Positions 50,634 to 62,225 are shown, counted from the first letter of the stretch. The stretch is 64,000 nucleotides of DNA from Larimichthys crocea (GCF_000972845.2 NW_020853301.1:62001-126000); one strand, 5' to 3'. Numbers and translations: made by a program. The notes: generated by a model from the letters alone, not told the origin.

Positions 50634-53059
50634 ATCTGTTTGTGGTCTGTGTGTGTGAAATTAATGATATATCTTTTTCTTCTTGTTTAACATTTCTTTA
50701 GGGTGTTGGTAGACTTTGGACAGATCCAGACAAACTGTTCCCCCATTTTCAGTCTTTCTGCTCAGCTAAGCTAACCACCTCATGGCTGTAGGCAATTATT
50801 TATTGTACAAACATGAGAGTGATATTAATTTGGCTTAGTGAAAAGGTTCCAAGAGACAGACATTTTCTTTATCTTTTATTTCTCAAATCCCTGAAAATCC
50901 TCACAGATGTCCATAAACAGCTTTCTTAAAAATGAAGAAACCACTGCAAAATGATCAGTTCCTCTGGTTAGATTCATTATAGATATGTGTTTGAGTAAAA
51001 TGAACATTTTTGTTCTAGTCCATAAACCACTGATAACATTTCTGCCATGTTCCAAATGAAAATATTTCATTGATTTGTAGAAAATGACAACTGGTCATAA
51101 CAATAACAAAAGAGATGCAGGGTTTTTCAGACTTCAAATAATAATGCAACAAAACATGTTAGGAAGAGTTCAGAAATCAATATTTGGTGGAATACAGAGC
51201 CATTCAAATAAGTTGGTAGTCATCCCTGTCAGTGGATAGTCATCTGTAGCTTTGTCATCTACAATGTCTGCTGCTTCATCTTGTTCTTATGAACCACCGT
51301 CTTTAACATATTAAAGACAGAAGCAACCTGACGGTCACTGTGCTCACTGTACACTCCCTCTGCCAGTAAAGACAGAATTGATCCCTTCTTTTCTTTCATT
51401 CTCTTTTTATGGTTATTTATTCCAATTATTTTGAAGTACAACTAGCACAGTTTTACCAAACTGGTAAACGGTTCTGACTACATGGTTTAAGACTTGGTTT
51501 AGGTGATTACCTTATAGGTACCTTTTTAATGAGGTGTACCTGTGATGAAATTGAAACATACACTGGAATAGAGTGTCTGGCAGACATGTGACATGCTGAA
51601 TTTAAGAAAAAAATGTTTCCAGAGCTGCATATATAGCCTACATCATCATACATGACTAGATATTAAATTGGCCTAAATCTTGAAAGCCATGCAGTGGGAA
51701 CAGCCATCAAATATAAAATATGACGATATAACTGCAAAGGCTGTGAGAAACATGTGAATCCTACTTTAATTCTGTTTTCATTTGCATGGTCTACAGTATG
51801 CAGGTCAATGTCATACATAGCAGTAGCTTAATTAGGTAACACAGCAGTAAGTGTTTTCACAGGCTTCCTCTCTGTTCACTGCTGCTGGGAAACATGAAGC
51901 TCTAGCTTCTCAACAAACATCTGTATTTGTATGAGGGCAATTCTGTCGCAGCAGTAAATTCTCTCTTTTTTCTTTCTTTTTTTTCATGGTCAGAGTGATC
52001 TGCCAACCCACGTTGCTACATGATTATGACTTATGACCGTGACTTCTTTTCCAGATGGATGCTTGACTGCTGCAGGATCTTACCTGCTGTAGCTCTGGCC
52101 ACAATTCAGACTGTTGGACCAGGTACAAAATCATTCCTTCATTGTGTGTGTGAGTATGCGCGTTCTTGTGTGTTCATATATGTGTTCATATGTGTGTTTT
52201 GCCCTCATGTACCGAGGACCAGCAGGTTTGTGGATAACTTTCAGCATTGGCTCCTTTTGCGCTTCTTGTGGAGGGCGGGAGGTATTTGATGTAGTGGTTT
52301 TTCACAAGAAGCAGATAGTTGAGTGAGCAGAGATATTTCAGTACTCTAGGATTAAAGACAGGTAAATCATGTGGGCTGCAAAATGTAACAGTATGCTCTT
52401 TTGAAATATCACAGCTGCTTTATATTGCAACTCATATGAGTCCCCTTCTCTTTTTGATCAGCTGCATTTGTAAATTTAATGAATAACAACTGCAGACTCG
52501 ACTTGAGAACAGCTTTAAACTTAAAGTCAAAAATGTGCTTTCATGTGGATAATACCTTACAGTATATTAAAATGCACTTTGATAAATTCACTTGCGTCCA
52601 CTTTTTTATGTTTTACTTTACATTAGCAATGAATGTAACACTTTGTTTTATAGAGTGCTGGCAGGAAAGAGGCTTTGCTCATAAAATCAAACCAGGACAT
52701 ACCACCACATTGTTGAGCCTATCATCACAAATTACTCAGTGTCATGGAAAACACAGTCTTTAGGAAACATGCTGTCAATGCCATTGGTGCTGCTTGACAA
52801 CAAGAAAATCAGACTCTTGTTCAAAAATCTGTGACACTCATAAAGTGTTCTTCACAGGTGGGAAGCACTCATCATTAATACATTTTACATCCCAGGGGGG
52901 CAGTTTTCCTTCCCAAGCAGCTCTGAAGTCTGTTCCAGTTCTGAATTAACACTTTGCAGGAAGTAGTTGGTGTGAACAGTACATATCTTTGGTTTGTTGT
53001 CTGTGGAATGGAAACACGGCAATGCCCCCGCTCTTATATGGGACTCACTGCAAAGCTAC
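50634..53059. other. Interval without supported genes
   Basis: Ordinary AT-rich sequence. One exon-like block (52055-52122) has TTCTTTTCCAG before it and GTACAA after it, but its coding potential (one open frame of 22 codons) is too short to support alone. Confidence 0.35.
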
Positions 53060-53443
53060 CCTCCCTCCCCTCACTCTCTCTCTCTCTCTGTCTCTCTCTT
53101 TCAGGGTTATGCCTAGTCAGGCATGGTATAGGTTGAAGATGCAGTCACATCTCCCTTTACTGAATGTAATGTTTCTATGTTTGTGTTGATTTGTTCTGTA
53201 CACGTGACATCCATTGCACGTCTCTCCGTCCTGGAAGAGGGATCCCTCCTCTGTGGCTCTTCCTGAGGTTTCTTCCACCTTTTTTCCCTGTTAAAGGGTT
53301 TTTGTGGGCAAGTTTTTCCTCACTCGAACCGAGGGTCTAAGGACAGAGGGTGTCACTCCCTGTACAGATTGTAAAGCCTCAGAGGCAAATGTACTTTGTG
53401 ACTTTGGGCTATACAAATAAAATCTGATTTAATCTGATTTGAC
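53060..53443 (+). mobile_element. CR1/L2-group LINE 3'UTR and tail
   Basis: A CT run (53074-53102) and TTTCAGGGTTATGCCTAGTCAGG are followed by the conserved end (GTGGGCAAGTTTTTCCTCAC, GGGCTATACAAATAAAATCTGA). It lacks part of the 3'UTR between CATCTCCCTTTACTGAA and GTTTCTATG relative to 18320-18655. Confidence 0.92.
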
Positions 53444-53525
53444 CCATAACATTGAAGTCCTCACTAGCTTAACTCTTTAGCTGCTATTTCCATCTCAAAC
53501 GTGTCCTTTCTTCGATTCCACCACA

Positions 53526-53543
53526 TCCCCCTTTTTTAAAAAA
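53526..53543 (-). other. Polypurine tract and 3' LTR start
   Basis: The minus strand reads TTTTTTAAAAAAGGGGGA then TGTGGTGGAATCG. A purine run just before a TG-starting LTR is where plus-strand DNA synthesis begins in LTR elements. Confidence 0.7.
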
Positions 53544-53677
53544 CATTGGGACTGAGACAAATTATATTTAACTATAATAAACTCTTAGAAACTCTTATGC
53601 CTACTTAAAATGAACCCCATGCATTCTTCAGAACAAAACTTTTCCCCCTTTCACCCACTTGTCCAACAACCCTTTTT

Positions 53678-54733
53678 TCACAAATCCAGTCTCAGAGGTT
53701 TTACCACCACTCTGCCAAACCTAGTTCTGGGAAGAACAGGTATTAACGTCTTTTGAGTCTGATTTGGGGGCTCATGGTGACTTGGTGTGTTTGGGACAGA
53801 TTCAACTGGCTGAGTTGTTGTGCAGGGTGTCTGACTCCGAGGAACAGTCTCTGGCATAGGAACAAGATGATGCCTGTTGCGCCTAATGGTGCCTGTGGGA
53901 CTGTCCACTACATATGAGCGGGGTGTGGAGTGGGTTGAAACCACCGTGCCTTGAGTCTTGGTGTCAGTAATCCACACAGCCTGTCCAGATGTGAGTTGAC
54001 GTAGATTCCTCACACAGTGTCTGTTGTTGAATACTCTTTTATCTTCCTCTCTCTTTCTTTCTCTGTGAGTGTAGCTCTATCAGGGAACTCTGGGCTGAGA
54101 GGTGCTGGGGCACTGGTGTACGAAGCCTGCGGCCCATAAGCAGTTGAGCAGGACTGTCGCCGTTAGACAATGGAGTAGCTCTATATGCTAACAGAGTGAG
54201 ATATGGATCTTGAGCAGTCTTTTCACTGTCTGTACCTGTTGTTTTGCTTCACCATTGCTTTGAGCAAATCTTGGGCTGCTTGTAACATGTTTGAATCCAT
54301 AGGCTGATGAAAAGTCTGTGAACTGTTGGCTGTAGAACTGTGGGCCATTGTCACTGAAAAATAGTTCTGGGATGCCATGTCTGGAAAAAACAGACTTCAG
54401 GTGCACAATCATGTCCTCTGAACGTATTTGCATTAGTTTAGCAATCTCCACAAATCTTGAGTAATAATCTACTACAAGCAGATAATTGCAATTGTTTTAG
54501 GGTGTATAAGTCTGAGCCTTTTGCCAGCTTTTTTGCGGCCTCTCTGGGAGCTCACTCTGCAACAGGGGCTCCACAGGATTGGTGCGCTCTTTGATGCATG
54601 TGGTGCAGCTTGTCACCAGTTCATTTAGTTGGCTGCTCAGGCCAGGCCACCACACTGTTTCTTTAGCCCGCTCTCTGCATCTTGTCATCCTTTGATGTCC
54701 CTCGTGAAGAGCTATTAAGACAGAGCTGCGCAT
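53678..54733 (-). pseudogene. Gypsy integrase remnant
   Basis: The upstream block has H-E-G-H plus CTTCIKERTNPV (54497-54733), the H2C2 zinc-binding region. The core block (54451-54188) keeps FFSDNGPQFYSQQF (second catalytic Asp) and SNGEA (catalytic Glu). The C-terminal block (54013-53678) has LTSGQAVWITD and IRRNRHHLVP, as in chromodomain-less gypsy integrases. The first catalytic Asp region (about 54460-54497) is lost or shifted. Frameshifts separate the blocks. Confidence 0.82.
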
Positions 54734-54739
54734 TGTCTT

Positions 54740-55518
54740 CTCCAGTAGGTTTTCACCGGACCTGTGAGTCTACTGTAGTCAGGCCAACCTTTCTGATAAA
54801 ATGATATAACTACTGAGCAAACACTGTCTTCTTTCAATTGATCCCTCAGCTGTGCCATGTATATTAGGCTGGCTGGCATGTTGTGGATTAACTCATCAAC
54901 ATAGATGTTTGTCTCTTCCATTAGATCTTTGTCTGTCAACTTTAAACTTGAGGTAGTGGTGATAGGTGCACGTGAGAGAGTGTCTGCTGTATGTAGATCT
55001 TTGCCAGGTGTGTTTAAGATAGAGTAACCTCATGGTCCTAAGTCTAAATCGCTGGATTCTGGGAGGAAGCTCTGTTAGTGTCTGGTGACCTAACAGGCTA
55101 ACAGGTGGCTTATGCTCTGCCTCTAGGAAAAAATGTCTCCCAATAAGGAAGTCTCTGAACCTTTCGCATCCCCATGTTAATCCTAGCACCTCTTTTTCCA
55201 CCTGAGCATACCTCTGTTTAGTCTCTGTCATTGAACGTGATGCGTATGCAACCGGCCTCCACTGTTCTCCCTGTTTTTGCAAGACAGCCATACAAAGATG
55301 CATCCACCGACAGTTTCAGCTCTTTGTTGGGGTCGTAGTGTCAGCACTGGAGGGGAGGTGAGATCATTTTTCAGATGATCAAATGCATTTTGTTGTACAC
55401 AGTTCCAGATCCACCGATATTTGTTGGAGAGAAGGTCTCTGAGTGGTTTGTCTTTCTCTGCTAGTCTGCCAGTCCTCTGCCAGCTGGTTAACCATTCCAA
55501 GGAAGCTGCAGACTTCAC
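54740..55518 (-). pseudogene. Gypsy RNase H remnant
   Basis: AFDHLKNDLTSPPVL (the RT-RNase H connection, 55390s) is followed by a frame change. A second frame (55303-54896) reads LQKQGEQWRPVAYASRSMTETKQRYAQVEKE, VLGLTWGCERFRDFLIGR and EHKPPVSLL. The catalytic Asp of the first strand lies in the disrupted join, whereas the E of VEKE remains. Confidence 0.82.
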
Positions 55519-56356
55519 CTGTGTTAGAAGGCTCTTTCATGTCTCTTACAGCTTTTGTCTTGTCCGGGTCTGGCTGCACACTCTCTGCAGACAGGATGTG
55601 GCCAAGGAACTTCACTTTGTGTCTGCTCAACTCACACTTCTCCATGTTTAGTGTGACCCCAGTTTCCTGAAGCTTGTGCAGCACTGCATGAAGCCTGGTC
55701 TCATGCTCAACTTGATCTTTACCCCACACGAGAACATGGTCCATGTAGCAGACTACTCCCTGCAGCCCATCAAGGATCATGGACATCCTCCACTGAAAAT
55801 GTTCTGGGGCTGAAGTTATGCTGAAGGGCAGTCTGTTAAAATAAAAACGTCCAAAGGAAGTTATGAACGTTGTGTACTGTGCTGATTCTGGGGACAGTGG
55901 AATTTGCCAAATCCCTCTATTGGCATCTAACTTGCTGAAGAGTCGATCTGTGAGAGATCCAAGCGTCTGCTCTACTGAAGGTAGAATATATTTCTCACTG
56001 CAGACTGCTTCATTGAGGCAAGTGAGGTCTACGCAGATGCGCACTGAGCCATTCTTTGATGGCACTGGAACCATCTCTGAACACCATTCTGTTGGCTCTT
56101 CCACTCTTGAGATGACTCCCAGACTCTCCATTCTCTCCAGCTCCTCCTGCACTTTACTAAGTAAAGGAATAGGGATGTGTCTGGGCATTGTAAGAGAAAA
56201 GGGGATGGCATCTGGATTAAGTTTGATTGTGTATGGCTGCTGCAACATCCCTAAGCCTTGACAAAGTTTTGGATAGGAGTCTGCCATCACCTTCTTATCC
56301 ACGCTATCCAGTCTGGAGACAAGGTTAAGCTTCACGTTAGCTGGCCTGCTTAGCAA
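55379..56356 (-). pseudogene. Gypsy reverse transcriptase with YMDH active site
   Basis: An open 325-codon frame covers all RT palm blocks. VKLNLVSRLDSV is followed by the linker LPRHIPIPLLSKV-type sequence, VPVPSKNGSVRICVDLTCLNEAV, FSKLDANRGIWQIPLSPES, FGRFYFNRLPFSITSAPEHFQ, then VVCYMDHVLVWG, where the usual YMDD is YMDH (His codon complement at 55736-55738), and FLGHILSA. The lost second metal-binding Asp would abolish polymerisation. The frame survives by chance or recent decay. The family looks like the gypsy group often annotated as K02A2.6-like. Confidence 0.9.
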
Positions 56357-56384
56357 AGTTTTTTATTACATACACATCCTCCTG

Positions 56385-56600
56385 AATCACCTGCTCACCC
56401 TTACATAGTGACTCTGTGTATTTGCCTATGACAGAGAGTGGTGTACCACCTGGGCCAAATAGATAAATAGTCTGTCTGTTTCAATTAAATGGGAGTCTCT
56501 ATCAGCGATGGTGTAGTATGTCTGGGCTGGAATGGCTGAGACATCATCTCCTGTGTCCTTTGTATTTTAATCTGTGTACCAGCGGCCTGTGCCTGCATCT
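56385..56600 (-). pseudogene. Gypsy aspartic protease remnant
   Basis: The minus-strand frame contains DTGDDVSAIPAQTYYTI, the catalytic DTG with a normal spacing to the following S-A-I, then loses frame before GGTPLSVIGKYTESL. It directly precedes RT in the polyprotein order. Confidence 0.7.
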
Positions 56601-56781
56601 ACTGAACCTAGAAACAAAGGTGTATCACTACAAACTAGTACTAGTTTCCACTACATGTACTGCTTTGGCTGACTTCCAAAACGTAACATACATAATATAA
56701 CTTCCAAAGTTATTCCCAAAAGTGAATATAGACCTTGTTTTTACCAGGGCTGTCAAGCGATAAAAAAAAAAAAAAATCTAA

Positions 56782-56946
56782 TTGAGTGTACCTGAAAGCA
56801 CACACAATATGTTATCCACTGCACTTATTCTTTGAGTGTGCCTGAAAGAGCACACTATATGTTATCCACTGCGCTTATTGAGTGTGCCTGAAAGAGCACA
56901 CTATATGTTATCCATTGCGCTTATTGAGTGTGCCTGAAAGAGCACT
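56782..56946 (+). repeat. 46-bp minisatellite, 3.5 units
   Basis: Units begin TTGAGTGTGCCTGAAAG at about 56782, 56833, 56879 and 56925 and contain CACACTATATGTTATCCA. A related copy is at 57418, and an inverted GGCACACTCAA lies at 57387-57398. Confidence 0.92.
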
Positions 56947-56999
56947 TGTCTGTCTAAAATGACAGACAGAGACAGCAGAACAGCTAGCGCGTGACGTGC

Positions 57000-57270
57000 T
57001 AATTGCTAACATTAGTGGGCAATGCTAAAATTAGTGGTAATTAGCATTAGCCACTAGGAATTAAATACATAGTAATTGCTAACATGCTAATGTTAACATG
57101 CTAATGGTAATTAGCATTAGCCACTAAGAATTAAATACATGCTAATGCTAACATGCTAGCGCTAATTGCTAGTGCATCAGCGTTAACATGTTAATGCTAA
57201 CATGCTAATGCTAACATGCTAATGTTAATTGCTAGCACATCAGCGCTAACATGCTAATGCTAATTGAGCT
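57000..57270 (+). repeat. Degenerate GCTAACAT/GCTAAT minisatellite
   Basis: Short words TGCTAACATGCTAATG and TTAGCATTAGCC recur many times, some inverted (ATTAGC/GCTAAT), with a larger repeat of GGTAATTAGCATTAGCCAC at 57039 and 57104. Confidence 0.88.
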
Positions 57271-57383
57271 CCTGTGTCTAAATAAAAATGACTATTTGAG
57301 GTGTGCTTTTTGAATACAGACCCCACTCGTCACTCTCTGAGCAAGGTCAGTAATAATGTATGGGGGCGACGGGGCCAGAGTCA

Positions 57384-57434
57384 GGCACACTCAAAATTTC
57401 TTTAGAAATTTTCTAGTTGAGTGTGCCTGAAAGC
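57384..57434. repeat. Nested inverted repeat
   Basis: CAGGCACACTCAA and TTGAGTGTGCCTG are inverted around AAATTTCTTTAGAAATTT, itself nearly palindromic, giving a long cruciform-capable hairpin. Confidence 0.85.
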
Positions 57435-57479
57435 GCACACTATATGTTTTCCATGTTTTCAAAATAAAACAATATGCAG

Positions 57480-58140
57480 TTCAACAACTTCACATCAGCG
57501 TTATGTATGAGCGGTGGCACCAGGTGAGCAGTCAATTGATCAAGGGTCTCAGCATGAACGATGAGAGACTAATTGTTGAAATGGTACAACACACAATAAT
57601 TTATGACACAACAGATCCTTTTTATAATCTCCTCCATGTCGGAGAAACAAAGTCAGCTGTTTGTTGTTGTTTTCTTTATATACAGTTTATCGCGGGGTCT
57701 CGCGTACGTTCAGGATTCTCGCGTGAATACGGTCGGCTCGCGATGCTCACACTCGCCCGGTGTGAGCTGACTCCGGACAGAGGACGGCGCTAAAACGCGG
57801 CGCTTACGTCCCCTGTGTGAGTCCACACACACACACGGTTAGCACGCAGCTACAGAGCACAGCAGTCCGTCGCCAGCTGATTGTAAGGAGAGACCGGCCG
57901 CTCCATTAACGTAAAGACAACACATGGAGCGCCTGGTTTCATCCGCAGGGAATGCACAAACAGAGCAGGGACACTTCACCGGACCAGAACTCATGCCCGG
58001 AAAGGGATCGGGCCGCAACAGACGCGCGCCTACCTGTCCTCAGAGGTCTCTTGTTAGCACGCCGCTAACCGAGAGTGTAAACATCCCAGCGCATGGAGCA
58101 CATGAGTGTGCCAGCTGATTGTAAGACGCCGGCAGACCCA
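57480..58140. promoter_or_regulatory. CpG-rich tract, promoter candidate
   Basis: CpG count is high from 57688 to 58040 (TCGCGGGGTCTCGCGTACG and others), unlike its surroundings. CAGCTGATTGTAAG occurs twice (57874 and 58114). No TATA or convincing exon follows. It may be an orphan CpG island or the 5' region of a repeat. Confidence 0.35.
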
Positions 58141-59939
58141 AACGGCAAATCAATGCAACTGTTCTTTATTGACCGGTAATGTACTGTGCATTTAGCTTTA
58201 CATAGCTTAACACGGCTAAGCACGAAACTGTTAACTTTGTGTATTTGTTTAGTTACATACATGTGTTTTTATTCTGTTCATGTTGTGATCTGTGCCATCA
58301 TATTTGATGAGATCACAACAGGTGTATTTTAGCAGTTAAAGGTCCAATGTCATGGTAGATGAACCACTGTTCAACTGCTGTGTTACAGTGTCAGGGTTCC
58401 CACGGGTGCTTGAATTCCTTGAAAATGCTTGAATTTCAATTCAGTGTTTTCAAGGTTGTGAAAATGCTTGAATTTTTTGTGAAGTGCTTGAAAATGCTTG
58501 AAATTTGTGTGAATCGGGCAAACGACAAAGATCTGCAATGCTACCTTGTTATATACATTTTATTTGAATCGGAATGAAAGTTAAATGACTATATACAGTA
58601 TATATTTTTTAAGTTTATACTTTTTTTTAATAAGTTTTTTAAGTTTATACTTTCATAAAATGTACTGTATTTAAAGTTAAAAATAGGAAAGTACTATATG
58701 CGTTTGTACTGTTAAGTGAAATGATTCTGAGTTTTTTGCTTTCACTGGGGCAGTCAGACAACTAGTTCTAAAAAATACATAGTTGTACAGTCTTTATTTT
58801 TTGATTGACTGATCAAATCTATTGTCCTTCTGTAAATATGAATCAGTTTTGTTAATAAACAACTGAAATTGACATTCCCTGCTTGGGGAAAGTTGTATTA
58901 ATTCAATAGTGGATATGTGGTTGCACGCAAATGCTTTTTCGTGTTTTCGTAAAGTTAATTTGAATTCTTTAAACATGTCAGTCCTTCACCAGTTCACACT
59001 TTATTTCAACACATAGCTTGACACTTAAATAGACAGATAATGTGATCTTCAGCATGGAGATCTCACACTCAGCCATACATATAAAATAAACAGACTGCCA
59101 ACATGCTGGCCGAAACATGTAGGCGGATTTTTACATTACATTCCAGTAAATCATGAGTGTCTCTCATTTTGTCTTCCTGGGGCTGGTAAAAAGCAAAGCA
59201 TACTGGTTGATCATCAAGCAGCACTAGCATGTATCTTGTTAATGGACAGGGGCAGTAAGTGTGGATTGGGTCTGTGTGATGGTCCTTGCTGTGAAAGGTT
59301 TCCACACACTGAAAAGAAATTACTCGTCTGCTGATAGACATACTTTAGCCCCCTTCAGGCATTTGTCACTGTTATTGCGCTATGGTAGTTACACAATACA
59401 TCGCTCACAAGCTGAGAATACAAGCCAATTCACAATTCGTTAAAAATCAAAACAGTCAATCTACCAAATCAAATCAAATCAATTTTATTTGTATAGCCCA
59501 AAGTCACAAAGTACATTTGCCTCAGAGGGCTTTACAATCTGTACAGGGAGTGACACCCTCTGTCCTTAGACCCTCGGTTCGAGTGAGGAAAAACTTGCCC
59601 ACAAAAACCCTTTTAACAGGGAAAAAAGGTGGAAGAAACCTCAGGAAGAGCCACAGAGGAGGGATCCCTCTCCCAGGACGGACAGACGTGCAATGGATGT
59701 CACGTGTACAGGACAAATCAACACAAACATATTGTACAATGACTGATAAAATGACAATGAATTAAAATGAATGATAAAAATGATTACAGTAGCAGATATG
59801 GTAGTAACAACGGCAGCAACAATATATGCAGTGGGCGTCGCGCAGGACCACAGCAGCAGCCACGATCCACGAGAACCTGCTGGACGACAGAGCACAGAAA
59901 CTCCGGGGAAGTTTGGTTAGTAACATGCATTAATGAGAC

Positions 59940-60055
59940 ATGTCCACAGATGGAGAGATATGGAGAGATATGGAGAGATATAGAGATATAGATATATATA
60001 TATAGAGAGAGTGAGATATAGAGAAATATAGAGAGATATATATAGAGAGAGATGG

Positions 60056-60128
<73 letters not shown>
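59940..60128. repeat. (AG)n/(TA)n compound microsatellite in the LINE 3'UTR
   Basis: GGAGATAT repeats, TATATA runs, then a long AG array (60070-60128). It sits at the position where the 29112/44545 copy is split. Confidence 0.95.
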
Positions 60129-60133
<5 letters not shown>

Positions 60134-60253
60134 CGGTAAGGGAGATGTGTGCATCTTCAACCAATACCGTGCCTGGCTAGGCATAACCCTCGGTGGGGTC
60201 CCCCGGCAGTGTAATCCTATGGCAGCATAACTAAGGGATGACCTGAGCCAGCC

Positions 60254-61459
60254 CTAACTATAGGCTTTATCAAAAAGGAAAGTCTTAAGTCTATTCTTAA
60301 AGGTGTTGACCGTGTCTGCCTCCCGAACCCAGAATGGTAGTTTGTTCCACAGAAGAGGAGCCTGATAGCTGAAAGCTCTGGCTCCCAATCTACTTTTGGA
60401 AACTATAGGAACCACAAGGAACCCAGCGTCCTGAGAGCGCAGTGTTCTAGAGGGGTAATAAGGTATTATGAGCTCTTTTAGATAAGATGGTGCCTGACCA
60501 TGAAGAGCTTTGTAAGTAAGGAGAAGAATTTTAAATTCTATTCTAGATTTAATAGGTAGCCAATGCAAGGAAGCCAAAATGGGAGAGATGTGATCTCTGA
60601 TCTTGGTTCCTGTCAGAACACGTGCAGCAGCATTCTGAATTAACTGCAAAGTTCTAAGAGACTTATTGGAGCAGCCTGATAACAAAGAGTTACAATAGTC
60701 CAGCCTTGAAGTAACAAATGCGTGGACTAGTTTTTCTGCATCCGCCTGAGAGACAATGCGTCTGATTTTAGCGATGTTACGTAAGTGGAAGAATGCAGTC
60801 CTCGAAATTTGTTTTATGTGGACGTTAAAGGACAAATCCTGATCAAAAACAACTCCAAGATTCTTTACAGTGGAGCTGGAGGCCAGGGTGATCCCATCTA
60901 AAGTAACTAAGTCTCTAGAAAGAGAGTTTCTGAGGTGTTTGGGTCCAATTACAAGAACTTCAGTTTTGTCTGAATTTAACATCAAAAAATTGTAGGTCAT
61001 CCAACTTTTTATATCCTTAAGGCATGCTTGGAGTTTAGTTAACTGATTGGTTGCATCAGGCTTGATCGATAAATATAATTGGGTGTCGTCAGCATAACAA
61101 TGAAAATTGATAGAGTGATTCCTAATGATGTTCCCTAAAGGAAGCATATATAAACTGAATAGAAGTGGTCCAAGTACAGAACCTTGTGGGACTCCATGAC
61201 AAACTTTGGTCTGCATGGAGGATTCATCATTGACGTGAACAAACTGAGATCGATCTAAAAAATACGACTTAAACCAGCTTAGGGCGGTTCCTTTGATGCC
61301 AATTTGATGTTCCAGTCTCTGTAAAAGAATTTGATGGTCAATGGTGTCAAATGCAGCACTAAGATCTAACAGGACAAGTACAGAGATGAGTCCTTTGTCT
61401 GATGCCATTAGGAGGTCATTTGTAACTTTGACTAATGCGGTCTCTGTGCTATGATGCAC
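60254..61459 (-). CDS. LINE reverse transcriptase, 401-codon open frame
   Basis: Uninterrupted from ATG 61459 to TAG/TAA at 60254. It has [57 protein letters not shown] and the catalytic [13 protein letters not shown] (YADD at 61085-61096), then the C-terminal [57 protein letters not shown] and [14 protein letters not shown], ending [11 protein letters not shown]. All catalytic residues are kept. The ATG is internal to ORF2: fingers upstream (to 61961) are frameshifted near 61670-61700, where an AGACAGATAAA unit is duplicated, and the endonuclease is missing. The copy cannot move by itself but is young enough to keep a long frame. Confidence 0.92.
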   Translation of the reverse strand: MHHSTETALVKVTNDLLMASDKGLISVLVLLDLSAAFDTIDHQILLQRLEHQIGIKGTALSWFKSYFLDRSQFVHVNDESSMQTKVCHGVPQGSVLGPLLFSLYMLPLGNIIRNHSINFHCYADDTQLYLSIKPDATNQLTKLQACLKDIKSWMTYNFLMLNSDKTEVLVIGPKHLRNSLSRDLVTLDGITLASSSTVKNLGVVFDQDLSFNVHIKQISRTAFFHLRNIAKIRRIVSQADAEKLVHAFVTSRLDYCNSLLSGCSNKSLRTLQLIQNAAARVLTGTKIRDHISPILASLHWLPIKSRIEFKILLLTYKALHGQAPSYLKELIIPYYPSRTLRSQDAGFLVVPIVSKSRLGARAFSYQAPLLWNKLPFWVREADTVNTFKNRLKTFLFDKAYS

Positions 61460-61640
61460 TCTAAATCCTGACTGAAAATCCTCAAATAGACTATTGTTAT
61501 GGAGAAAGTCACACAGCTGATTAGCTACAGCTTTCTCAAGTATCTTAGACAGAAAGGGAAGGTTTGATATCGGTCTGTAGTTGGCTAAGACCTCTGGGTC
61601 TAGAGTGGGCTTTTTAAGAAGAGGTTTAATTACAGCTACC

Positions 61641-62026
61641 TTAAAGGACTGTGGTACATATCCTGATAATAGACAGATAAAGACAGATAAAAGACAGATT
61701 AATCATATCCAATAACGAAGGTAAAACATCCTTGAGCAGCCTGGTTGAGATGGAGTCTAAGAGACAGGTTGACGGCTTAGCTGCAGAAATGATTAAAGTT
61801 ATTTGATGAAGGTCGATGGGAGAAAAACAGTCTAAATACATATCAGGTTTTACAGTTGTTTCCAAACTTGCTGTATCAGAATGCAGATCAATGCCTGTTG
61901 AGGGCAAGAGGTGATGGATTTTGTCTCTAATAGTTATAATCTTATCATTAAAGAAGCTCATGAAGTCATTGCTACTTAGACCTAAAGGAATAGATGGTTC
62001 AGTAGAGCTGTGATTCTCTGTTAGCC
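61641..62026 (-). pseudogene. Upstream ORF2 part of the same LINE
   Basis: MSFFNDKIITIRDKIHHLLPSTGI and [43 protein letters not shown] are in frame from 61961. The frame breaks at a small AGACAGATAAA duplication (61668-61697), after which [23 protein letters not shown] continues in another frame. Confidence 0.88.
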
Positions 62027-62225
62027 TCTACCACCATATGAAATAATGCTAATTAGACCCATATTATTATGCCATACAGTGGCACCGCTGCGCTTCCCAT
62101 GACCATCATGGCAAACACAATTGCGCCTATTTAAAGGTGCTGGAAAAATGGAAAAACTGGTGCTTGAAGGTGCTTGGAAAGTGCTTGAATTTGTTCATGA
62201 AAAAGGTGTGGGAACCCTGCAGTGT

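Larger units (their letters stand above)
53445..56600 (-). mobile_element. Ty3/gypsy LTR retrotransposon, decayed, antisense
   Basis: On the minus strand, in order: protease (about 56560-56385), RT (56356-55379), RNase H (to about 54740), integrase (54733-53680), a polypurine tract (53543-53526) and the first 80 bases of an LTR beginning TGTGGTGGAATCG (53525 downward). The 3' LTR is cut short at the LINE tail. No 5' LTR or gag is recognised beyond about 56600. Confidence 0.88.
59465..62026 (-). mobile_element. CR1/L2-group LINE, 5' truncated, inside the DNA element
   Basis: Minus-strand element with TTGAT tail (59465-59490), 3'UTR including an AG/TA microsatellite (59940-60128), intact RT frame and a partial upstream RT/linker to 62026. 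TCTACC occurs at both edges (59460-59465 and 62027-62032), a possible target duplication. It is much better preserved than the copy at 15860. Confidence 0.93.
58392..62219. mobile_element. DNA element with CAGGGTTCCCAC termini, interrupted by a LINE
   Basis: Left end CAGGGTTCCCAC (58392-58403) and its perfect complement GTGGGAACCCTG (62208-62219). CAGTGT precedes (58386-58391) and follows (62220-62225). Subterminal TGCTTGAA words are dense at both ends. Excluding the LINE at 59465-62026 the element is about 1.26 kb, with no transposase frame. The superfamily is uncertain because the visible duplication is 6 bp. Confidence 0.78.

Noticed and set aside
56782..57270. Possible CRISPR or centromeric satellite
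   Set aside because: Short, diverged minisatellites of a kind common in fish; few units, no spacers, no higher-order structure.
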